This document shows positions 15,744 through 21,978 of a stretch of DNA of 21,978 nucleotides, piece after piece. The translations under genes and the position numbers were made by a program. Positions within the stretch are counted from its first letter, which is position 1, and the number at the start of each line of letters is the position of its first letter. The stretch is from NCBI GenBank assembly GCA_964562425.1, contig CAZLTJ010000029.1, forward strand, positions 1 through 21,978. Reading direction: 5' to 3'. The stretch is from JAUWMV01 sp964562425. GTDB taxonomy: Bacteria; UBP14; UBA6098; B30-G16. Below the pieces are notes generated by a model. That model did no database searches and had not been told where the DNA came from. It saw only the letters and a list, made by a program, of their open reading frames with translations.

Positions 15744-16479
15744 TATAAAAAGCTTTCTCGAAAAAAGCGGTGGAGTGGCTCTTGCTCCATCGATATTATC
15801 TGCTGATTTTCTTAACCTTGGGGATGAAATTATCGCATTAGAAACTGCGGGTGCAGATATGATTCATCTCGATATTATGGACGGTCATTTTGTTGATGAG
15901 ATAAGTTTCGGTGCTCCAATCGCAAAGGCTGTTTTATCAAAGACCAATCTTCCAACCGATGCTCATCTGATGACATGCGAACCGATTAAATATGGTAAAA
16001 CTTTTGCTAATCTCGGAGTTGACATTATTACAACTCACTTGGAGATCCTCGATTCTATAACTGAATGGCAACGCTTTAAAAGGGAAATGAATACATCTGT
16101 GGGGCTTGCAGTTAATCCGGAGACTGAAATAAAATTTCCAGAAAGTATACTCGAGCATTTCGATCTTATACTTGTTATGAGCGTACATCCTGGATTTTCA
16201 GGGCAAAAATTTATTCCCGAAGTATTGCCGAAAATAGAAATGCTGTCAAATTTATGCTCGCAGATGAATTTGCAAAAACTAATACAAGTTGACGGTGGGA
16301 TTGATGAGAGCACAATCAATTTAGTTTTAGATGCCGGTGCAAACCTTATTGTAGCAGGAAACGGATTTTTCAAACCTGAGGACTTTATCGTTCCAAGTAA
16401 AACAATGAATCCTGCAGCAGATAGAGTGGCAAAGTATGCCAAAATGACTAAGATTTTAAAGGGTAATTTAAATGTTTAA
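15730..16479 (+). CDS. rpe: Ribulose-phosphate 3-epimerase
   Basis: Rpe interconverts ribulose 5-phosphate and xylulose 5-phosphate in the pentose phosphate pathway. The ATG at 15730 is preferred (249 residues), since AAAAGGA lies five bases upstream; an in-frame TTG at 15715 would add five residues. The barrel motifs are APSILSADF (19-27), MIHLDIMDGHFV (44-55, metal ligands H46 and D48), DAHLM (77-81, H79), and VDGGI (187-191, catalytic/metal D188). The phosphate loop region reads SVHPGFSGQKFIP where SVNPGFGGQ is usual, and the C-terminal phosphate grip is VAGNGFF. It is somewhat longer than the common 220-residue form because of short extensions at both ends. It overlaps rnpA and is 14 bases from the SPFH gene. 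Confidence 0.94.
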   Translation: MSRFDIKSFLEKSGGVALAPSILSADFLNLGDEIIALETAGADMIHLDIMDGHFVDEISFGAPIAKAVLSKTNLPTDAHLMTCEPIKYGKTFANLGVDIITTHLEILDSITEWQRFKREMNTSVGLAVNPETEIKFPESILEHFDLILVMSVHPGFSGQKFIPEVLPKIEMLSNLCSQMNLQKLIQVDGGIDESTINLVLDAGANLIVAGNGFFKPEDFIVPSKTMNPAADRVAKYAKMTKILKGNLNV

Positions 16480-16493
16480 AAAAGGGGGAGTTT

Positions 16494-17339
16494 ATGTCTA
16501 AGTTCAGTTCTACAACAATAATTATAATTGTTATTGTGGTAATCCTTCTAATCATACTTAATCCCTTCGTGATAGTTCCCCCGGGAAATGTCGGAGTTAA
16601 GGTATTTCTCGGAAAAGTCTATCCTAGAGTTCTACGGAATGGATTTCATATTGTATTCCCTCTTGTTAAGGTGGTAAAAATGGATGTTCGACTTCAAGCC
16701 TATACTATGTCCATTACCACAGCCGAAGGAGAAATTCGCGGAGACGATGCAATCGAGGCTTTAACATCGGAAGGATTAAAAGTAAAACTAGATATTACAG
16801 CTTGGTATAAATTAATTCCGGAAGAAGCTGCTAATGTTTACAAGAATATTGGTCCGGATTATGTCGTAAAAATCGTTCGACCATCACTTAGAACATCAAT
16901 AAGAGATATCGTTGTGGGCAATACAGCTGAAGAAATATATTCTGCCAAAAGAGATGAAATTGTCTCGAAAATCCAAGAGCATGCTGTTATACTTTCCGAG
17001 GGAAAAGGCATCGAGATCGACAAGATACTTTTACGAAATGTAAAACTTCCAGAGAAAATCGAAAATGCAATAGACGCTAAAATAAGTGCGGATCAGGATG
17101 CACAGAAAATGGAGTTTGTATTATTGAAAGAAAAAAGTGAAAAAGAGAGAAAGATAATCGAGGCAGAAGGGATTAAAGAAGCTAATTATATTATTTCAAA
17201 AAGCCTAACAACTAATTATATAAGATGGTATAGAGTTGAAATGCTTAAACAATTAGTTAATTCCCCAAATAATACAATAATAATAATACCAGAGGAACTT
17301 AAATCAGCACCTATAATGATTCCATCGGTGGGTAATTAA
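16494..17339 (+). CDS. SPFH/Band 7 (prohibitin-like) membrane protein
   Basis: This 281-residue protein has one N-terminal membrane anchor (about 8-30, an isoleucine/valine-rich run) followed by the SPFH start IVPPGNVGVKVFLGKV. The Band 7 domain (about 27-190) includes EGLKVKLDITAWYKLIPEEA and VVKIVRPSLRTSIRDIV. A helical stretch (about 195-240, KISADQDAQKMEFVLLKEKS and EKERKIIEAEG) has the coiled-coil assembly pattern of prohibitins. Such proteins build large membrane rings or cages that organise membrane microdomains and can control membrane proteases. Its client here is unknown; no FtsH or NfeD gene is adjacent. A strong GGGGGAG precedes the ATG, and it follows rpe by 14 bases, suggesting one transcript. 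Confidence 0.88.
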   Translation: MSKFSSTTIIIIVIVVILLIILNPFVIVPPGNVGVKVFLGKVYPRVLRNGFHIVFPLVKVVKMDVRLQAYTMSITTAEGEIRGDDAIEALTSEGLKVKLDITAWYKLIPEEAANVYKNIGPDYVVKIVRPSLRTSIRDIVVGNTAEEIYSAKRDEIVSKIQEHAVILSEGKGIEIDKILLRNVKLPEKIENAIDAKISADQDAQKMEFVLLKEKSEKERKIIEAEGIKEANYIISKSLTTNYIRWYRVEMLKQLVNSPNNTIIIIPEELKSAPIMIPSVGN

Positions 17340-17422
17340 TTTGGCATGTAAATTGCGATAATAAATATATTGAATTATAAATAATTGTTATGTAATAGAA
17401 AATGATAAGTTAGGAGGTTCTG

Positions 17423-17782
17423 ATGGATCTGAGAATTACCGCTCGTCATTTTGTCCTCGACGATGAAACCAAAGATTATGTAGAAAAACAAATTACTTCA
17501 CTGACAAAGTTTATTGGAAGGATAATCGATGCTCAGATCACACTTACTTACAACGGACATCATGTCTATAATGTAGAACTTAGTGTTATACTTAGCGGAA
17601 AAACTCTTATTGCAAAAACAGAATCCCACGAATTAAAATTAGGAATTGATAAAGTCTCTAATAAGATGGAACGATTGATTAAGGATTATCATGATAAACT
17701 TATGGGAACTAAAAGCCACCGAAACGAGGAGGAAAAACGTAATTTTTTAAATGAAATTTCTCGTAACTTAAATGAAGAATAA
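17423..17782 (+). CDS. hpf: Ribosome hibernation promoting factor, short form (HPF/RaiA/YfiA family)
   Basis: HPF-family proteins bind the 30S decoding centre in stationary phase and inactivate ribosomes. This 119-residue protein has the S30AE domain: MDLRITARHFVLDDETKDYV at the start, ITLTYNGHHVYNVELSVIL in the middle, and ESHELKLGIDKVSNKMERLI near residues 74-93. It then has a charged tail (KSHRNEEEKRNF) and stops. It lacks the roughly 60-residue C-terminal dimerisation domain of long HPF, the form common outside gammaproteobacteria. AGGAGG precedes the ATG by seven bases. The gene follows the SPFH gene by 83 bases and ends before a clear terminator, so it is probably the last gene of its transcript. 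Confidence 0.9.
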   Translation: MDLRITARHFVLDDETKDYVEKQITSLTKFIGRIIDAQITLTYNGHHVYNVELSVILSGKTLIAKTESHELKLGIDKVSNKMERLIKDYHDKLMGTKSHRNEEEKRNFLNEISRNLNEE

Positions 17783-17802
17783 ATTCCCACTCTCAAATTA
17801 AG

Positions 17803-17845
17803 AACAGAGGGAACCTATTTTCACAATTAGGTTCCCTGTTTAATT
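17803..17845 (+). terminator. hpf: Rho-independent terminator after hpf
   Basis: GGGAACCTA (17809-17817) pairs perfectly with TAGGTTCCC (17828-17836) across a ten-base AT-rich loop. AACA/TGTT (17803-17806 and 17837-17840) extends the stem beyond a two-base GA bulge. The stem is followed by TTTAATTCTATT. It lies 20 bases after the hpf stop. It could also act on tldE transcripts arriving from the opposite side. Confidence 0.85.
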
Positions 17846-17951
17846 CTATTAAGTGATAAACATTAATAAAAACAGTTATCATTGGAAATTAATGACAATT
17901 GAGTAATACATTAAATAATACCTCAGATATTTTCGATTGAATAAATTTTTG

Positions 17952-19256
17952 CTATTTGCTAACCACAGAAATATTATCGATACGTATATAAGGTGCATAG
18001 TATGTACCTCTAACCCATTCCGCATCCTTGCTGATCGAATTTATTTTTGTAAGACATTCGTATATGTTCCCAGCGATTGCCGAGTTTTTAATTCTACCGA
18101 CAATCTTCCCGTTCTCAATCTTATATCCTGTGGTAATAGGGTTTGAGAATGCACCGGAAAGAACGTTTCCCTGCCCTAATCCCAAGACAGCTTCAACCAT
18201 TATTCCCTCTTTAATATCAGATAAAATATCAACTAATGAACTGTCACCTTCCTTTATTATAATGTTTGCGAAAGTGGGAGTTGGTGGTGTGAAAATGCCT
18301 CGACGAGCACATCCATTGCTTTTATATCCCGATTTTGCTGCAGTTTTAAGATCAAAAAGAAAGTTCCTCAAAACACCATTCTCAACAACTGGAAACAGTG
18401 ACTGTGGGATGCCCTCAGCATCAAACGGACTCGAACCAGGACGTCCATCAAGTGTACCATCGTTTAAAATCGTTAGTTTCTCATCGAATAGTTTGCGATT
18501 TAGCTTGTCGAAAATTGGACTAGTTTTCGTGTAGATATTATTCCCATTAACACCAAGTGAAAAAGGAAGGAAAAGAACATAACTACCCTCAGGAGTGAAA
18601 ACCACGGGTATTTTGCCTGAAGGAGACGGAACGATTATATCTCGAAATTTCATAGTCTTATTGATTTTGTTTATAATCTTCGATATAACTTCTTCGCTTT
18701 CAGGGCGATATGTAGTATGCCATGATTCACCTGCAAAGAATATGTCTCCTTCCTTAACTCGAACGAGAAATCCAGAAACACTAAATCCCGTTTTTCTATA
18801 CTCTCCCTGAAAACCTTCGGTATTAGCAATTTTAACGTGGCTTTCTGCTGTGCTAAGAGAGATTTCGCAATCCGCTTCTGATCTATATTCTTCAAGGCGA
18901 GACATAATTTCTTCGCCAACTTCCGCCATTTTGTTTAGACCAAAATTCGTAGTTTTCGAATCGAAAATGTCCGGGCTAATAAATTCAGCTGGACCTGGAA
19001 ATTGAATGTCAAGTTTTTCTCCATATTTTGCAGCAGTTATCGCATCGTCGATTATTTTATCCAAAACCTCTGGATCAGTAGTTGCAGCTGTTCCCAACTT
19101 ACCATCTACAAAAACTCTAACGCCATAACCTCGCTGCTGGTTGCTTTCACTGCTTCGGATTTTCCAACCTTTGAAATTAATATCTCGAGAAGTGCTTTTA
19201 TAATAAAACACCTCACCTTTGTCAACTCGACCTTTAAGCCTTTCAATCAATTCCAT
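17952..19256 (-). CDS. pmbA: TldE/PmbA-like subunit of the TldD-TldE peptidase
   Basis: TldE (PmbA) is the non-catalytic partner of the TldD metalloprotease. The heterodimer encloses a chamber that cleaves unfolded peptides; it matures microcin B17 and degrades CcdA in E. coli. The 434 residues match PmbA in size. The N-terminal domain includes RGYGVRVFVDGKLGTA (about 42-57). The C-terminal beta-rich half includes PVVFTPEGSYVLF and GRPGSSPFDAEGIPQ. Near the end come GIMVEAVLGLGQGNVLSGAFS and the closing YAPYIRIDNISVV. It lacks the HExxxH motif, which separates it from TldD. GGGAGGAG precedes the ATG. It lies downstream of tldD on the same strand with 271 bases between them, which show no gene. 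Confidence 0.9.
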   Translation of the reverse strand: MELIERLKGRVDKGEVFYYKSTSRDINFKGWKIRSSESNQQRGYGVRVFVDGKLGTAATTDPEVLDKIIDDAITAAKYGEKLDIQFPGPAEFISPDIFDSKTTNFGLNKMAEVGEEIMSRLEEYRSEADCEISLSTAESHVKIANTEGFQGEYRKTGFSVSGFLVRVKEGDIFFAGESWHTTYRPESEEVISKIINKINKTMKFRDIIVPSPSGKIPVVFTPEGSYVLFLPFSLGVNGNNIYTKTSPIFDKLNRKLFDEKLTILNDGTLDGRPGSSPFDAEGIPQSLFPVVENGVLRNFLFDLKTAAKSGYKSNGCARRGIFTPPTPTFANIIIKEGDSSLVDILSDIKEGIMVEAVLGLGQGNVLSGAFSNPITTGYKIENGKIVGRIKNSAIAGNIYECLTKINSISKDAEWVRGTYYAPYIRIDNISVVSK

Positions 19257-19501
19257 AACTCCTCCCGGAATTTTATCTTAGGTTAATAAACTCTTTGTAA
19301 ACGTCCCGATTTTTCGGAGCATCAATAATTTATTATATAATCTGTGATACCGTAAAGAAACACAATTCTACAATTCATAAAATCCGCATTACCATTTGTC
19401 GAATACATAAACATTTTATCAGTTGTTGTTTCCATTTTTTAATTATTTATTGTTTCCTACTCTCATTGCTTAAGTACTTTAAAAAATCTCTATCAATTTA
19501 A

Positions 19502-19529
19502 AGAGCATTCAATTAACATCAATTGCTCT
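19502..19529 (-). terminator. tldD: Weak hairpin at the end of tldD
   Basis: On the minus strand AGAGCA (plus bases 19524-19529, overlapping the TAG stop) can pair with TGCTCT (19502-19507) across an AT-rich loop, and an inner AATT/AATT pairing is possible. The following sequence is TTTAAATTG, not a strong U-run. It could attenuate readthrough into tldE. Confidence 0.25.
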
Positions 19530-20910
19530 ATTTGCCCCCTATTGTCACGTTTCTAATTCGGATATGAGGAGCTCCTACATCCACAGGGACAGTCTGTCCA
19601 CCCTTTCCACAATTTCCAGCCCATTTCGCCCACATAAAATCGTTTCCAATTTGTTCTATATTAGCCATTGTCTCGAATAAATTCCCCTGCAAAACGACAT
19701 CCTTAACCAATTCTGCAATTTTGCCATCGCGAATCATATATGCACAACCCGCAGAAAACGAAAAATTCTCGAGTTGAGTGTTACCACCATAAGAATCAAT
19801 TGCGTAAATACCTTTTTCTATACCATCAAATATATTCTTCGAGGAATGAGGTCCATTCTCAATGCCAGTATTAGTCATTCTCACCTGTGGTGCGAAATGA
19901 TAATTTTGTGCTCTGGAATTACCAGTTGGTTTTTCAGCCATTTTCTCAGCTGTCTCAAGAGAATGAAGTCTCCCAATCAATTTCCCATCTTTAATGAGAT
20001 AGTTTTTTTTGCATGCTATTCCCTCATCATCATAAATAATAGAACCTTGAAGTTCAGGAACTTCAGAACCGTCATCGAATACATTAAGAAAATTCTCACC
20101 AAATTTTCTGCCCATATACATCAATTCTTTTGCTTGAGGATTCTCAATAATGAAATCCGCTTCGGATAAATGCCCGAAAGCCTCATGTATAAAGACTCCT
20201 GCAAGCTTTGGGTCTAATACAACAGTGTAATTACCACCTTCAACAGATTTTGCATCGAGAAGCTCTACAGCTCTTTTTGCGCTATTTCTAACTCTATCCT
20301 CAATTTTTTTTAAAGCTATAAAACTTTTCCTCGAACTTATACTTTCGCGAGCCTCTTGAATATCATCGTACCGTTTCGCTTGACCCGATGCATAAAATAT
20401 TACGTTTTGATAATCATGATCAACAGAAACTCCAAAGGTATTCATCAATAACTTTTTGCTTCGAATCTCACCATAAATTGTTGTTGCTAATACAAGTGGA
20501 TTACCACCGCTTTCACGCATAATTTCGTTATATTGAGTTACAAGGTCAATTTTTTCCTCGTCGGAATGATTTTCACATGGATCTACGACTTCTATTGCAA
20601 CCGTAGCTCGAAGTGGATCCACTTCGAAAATTTTAATTGGTTCATCTGGTATCAAAACTCTCGAGGCATCTACTGCATCTGTGAAAGCTTTATCGATACT
20701 GTTAAGATCGTTAAGTGTAGCTATACCCCAACCGTGATTTTTAAGCAGAACTCGGATACAACCACCTACATCGAGGATTCGATTGAAGTTTTCAATAATA
20801 CCGTTTTTCATGTTTATCGTTAATAATGCTCGGTGTTCAAGTCTTATATCAGCATAACCATCAATACTCTTAAGCAGTTTTTCCACTCGTTCCATATAAT
20901 TCTCCCACAT
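19528..20910 (-). CDS. tldD: TldD metalloprotease, catalytic subunit of TldD-TldE
   Basis: TldD carries the zinc site of the TldD-TldE peptide protease. The 460-residue protein has IHEAFGHLSEADF, whose HExxxH motif is H242-E243-x3-H247. A C-terminal cysteine in WAGNCGKGGQTVPVDVGAP (C434) is placed as the family's third zinc ligand. The N-terminal domain (about 10-200) and the C-terminal region with NFSFSAGCAYMIRDGKIAEL follow the family order. GGAGG precedes the ATG by four bases (GGAGGAAATATG). A second in-frame Met at residue 6 is less likely as the start. The partner TldE gene lies downstream on the same strand. Any natural substrate, such as a modified peptide, is not apparent from the neighbours. 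Confidence 0.94.
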   Translation of the reverse strand: MWENYMERVEKLLKSIDGYADIRLEHRALLTINMKNGIIENFNRILDVGGCIRVLLKNHGWGIATLNDLNSIDKAFTDAVDASRVLIPDEPIKIFEVDPLRATVAIEVVDPCENHSDEEKIDLVTQYNEIMRESGGNPLVLATTIYGEIRSKKLLMNTFGVSVDHDYQNVIFYASGQAKRYDDIQEARESISSRKSFIALKKIEDRVRNSAKRAVELLDAKSVEGGNYTVVLDPKLAGVFIHEAFGHLSEADFIIENPQAKELMYMGRKFGENFLNVFDDGSEVPELQGSIIYDDEGIACKKNYLIKDGKLIGRLHSLETAEKMAEKPTGNSRAQNYHFAPQVRMTNTGIENGPHSSKNIFDGIEKGIYAIDSYGGNTQLENFSFSAGCAYMIRDGKIAELVKDVVLQGNLFETMANIEQIGNDFMWAKWAGNCGKGGQTVPVDVGAPHIRIRNVTIGGK

Positions 20911-21130
20911 ATTTCCTCCAATATTATTTATTGTTTATTCTATAATTTTAACTCATTACTAAGCATTTAAACAACATAAAATGTGTTTTGAAAAAATATT
21001 ATTACAATGTAGATGAACAATTCCTAATGTCAAATGCTAATAGAACAAATGAGATTGTAAAAATTTAAACATATTTGATAAGAAATGAGAATTTAACTGG
21101 TCTTAAAATCAATGTCATTGGATTATCAAA

Positions 21131-21978
21131 TTATACTTTGAAAATATCTTTCACATGCTCCTCACCAAAATATTCCACAATATATTCGCTCACAACAACG
21201 CGAATCCTATTTATGAAATTTTCCACACTGAACCTTTTTGTACTAGCAACGATCTCTTTCTGGTCAAATTTAATTTTCTCTGCAATGTTTATAGCTTCAA
21301 CCAACGATTCAGGTGTCCTTTCATAGAAAAATAAACCTGTAACACCATCAACGATAGTTTCCGTCGCACCTCCCATGCCATAAGCTATTACCGGACGACC
21401 AGCTGCTTGAGCCTCCACAGGAACGATACCGAAATCCTCTTCTCCCGGGAAAACGAGAGCCTTACAGTGTTTAAGTAGTTCGATTTTACGTTCCGGTGTA
21501 ACGAATCCCTCTAATACAATATTACTGTTAGCCATCTTTCTAAGAGCTCTAAGTTGTTGCCCAGTGCCTGCAATTATTAACTTTTTACCCAATTCATTAA
21601 AAGCTTTAACAGCAATGTCAACGCGCTTATATGGCACCAAGCGTGATAAAACTAAATAGTAATCCCCAATATCATTAACTGGTGATATATTCCCTGTTTC
21701 AACCGGAGGATACACTACTTTTGAACTTCTGCGATAATACTTTTCAATTCTACGCTTAACAGTCTCGGAAATGGAAATGAATTCATCAACTCTATCAGCA
21801 GCAACACGATCCCAAATCTTTAAATAGCTGAATGCAAAAGGATAGATAAACTTGCTGACAAATTTGGAATAGCTTGTCTTATTTTCGAAATATAGTTCCC
21901 AGGCTTGTCTCATTGGAGTATAACAGAGACATATGTGAAGCGTATCGCTTCGAGTAAGTATTCCCTTAGCCCAGAGAT
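21131..21978 (-). CDS. GT4-family glycosyltransferase, C-terminal part (start lies beyond the window)
   Basis: The minus-strand frame is open to the right edge. Before the first internal Met it reads AKGILTRSDTLHICLCYTPM, which matches the conserved ICYxHTPMR region of this glycosyltransferase group, so the ATG at 21913 is internal, not the start. The GT-B C-terminal domain includes YYLVLSRLVPYKRVDIAVKA, KLIIAGTGQQL and LEGFVTPERKIELLKHCKAL. The sugar-nucleotide motif is FPGEEDFGIVPVEAQAAGRP (the E-x7-E signature). Such enzymes transfer a sugar, often mannose, from a nucleotide donor in lipopolysaccharide, capsule or exopolysaccharide synthesis. The acceptor is unknown. A 220-base AT-rich gap without genes separates its stop from the start of tldD. 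Confidence 0.92.
   Translation of the reverse strand, partial: LWAKGILTRSDTLHICLCYTPMRQAWELYFENKTSYSKFVSKFIYPFAFSYLKIWDRVAADRVDEFISISETVKRRIEKYYRRSSKVVYPPVETGNISPVNDIGDYYLVLSRLVPYKRVDIAVKAFNELGKKLIIAGTGQQLRALRKMANSNIVLEGFVTPERKIELLKHCKALVFPGEEDFGIVPVEAQAAGRPVIAYGMGGATETIVDGVTGLFFYERTPESLVEAINIAEKIKFDQKEIVASTKRFSVENFINRIRVVVSEYIVEYFGEEHVKDIFKV

Noticed and set aside
18028..18534. 168-codon open frame on the plus strand, opposite tldE
   Set aside because: It lies wholly antisense to a well-supported tldE with a strong ribosome site, has no SD and shows no family pattern; it is a shadow of the real gene.
19303..19317. CCGA-TTTT-TCGG inverted repeat in the gap between tldE and tldD
   Set aside because: Four-pair stem with no following U-run on either strand; not enough to call a terminator or regulator.
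1..21978. CRISPR array, insertion sequence, prophage or defence genes
   Set aside because: No regularly spaced repeats, terminal inverted repeats, transposase or integrase motifs, or attachment-site duplication of the tRNA ends were seen.

Overview
The window is an AT-rich stretch of a bacterial chromosome, mostly housekeeping genes. The best clue to the lineage is the large secreted metallopeptidase at 8893-12024. It ends in a type IX secretion (Por)-like sorting domain with the signature ITPNPFNS, followed by an immunoglobulin-like tail. That ending is typical of the FCB superphylum and of candidate phyla around it (Cloacimonadota, WOR-3/Stahlbacteria, Marinimicrobia and similar). The histidine kinase H-box AHQMGTP is also of a kind I associate with that group. 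I cannot place the organism more precisely. Many genes have strong GGAGG-type Shine-Dalgarno (SD) sites, and several others have none that I can see.

Layout. Bases 1-92 hold the first 30 codons of an unrecognised minus-strand gene. Its palindrome-rich upstream region separates it from a plus-strand translation operon at 531-6926: rimP, nusA, infB, ylxP (DUF503), rbfA and nrnA. These genes cover 30S maturation, transcription elongation/termination, translation initiation and nanoRNA turnover. The usual small genes between nusA and infB (ylxR and the L7Ae-like gene) are missing, and truB does not follow nrnA. Converging on nrnA is a minus-strand orphan histidine kinase, preceded by tRNA-Cys(GCA) and tRNA-Gly(GCC), also on the minus strand.

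From 8893 the plus strand carries the secreted metallopeptidase, nadC (NAD synthesis), a ytxH-ytxG-like pair of small membrane proteins, and a compact cluster ddl-ssb-rnpA-rpe-SPFH protein. A short-form hpf follows and ends in a good rho-independent terminator. ddl/ssb and rnpA/rpe overlap, and rnpA lies away from its usual rpmH/yidC neighbours. The right end is on the minus strand: a glycosyltransferase (GT4-like) whose start is beyond the window, tldD, and tldE/pmbA. TldD and TldE together make a peptide-degrading metalloprotease.

I did not find a mobile element, CRISPR array, phage gene, defence island or biosynthetic cluster. The most interesting non-coding signal is the ytxH leader (13164-13199). 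An 11-base copy of the 16S rRNA 3' end (GGATCACCTCC) there can pair either with an upstream GAGG or with the gene's own SD, which could form a small translational switch.
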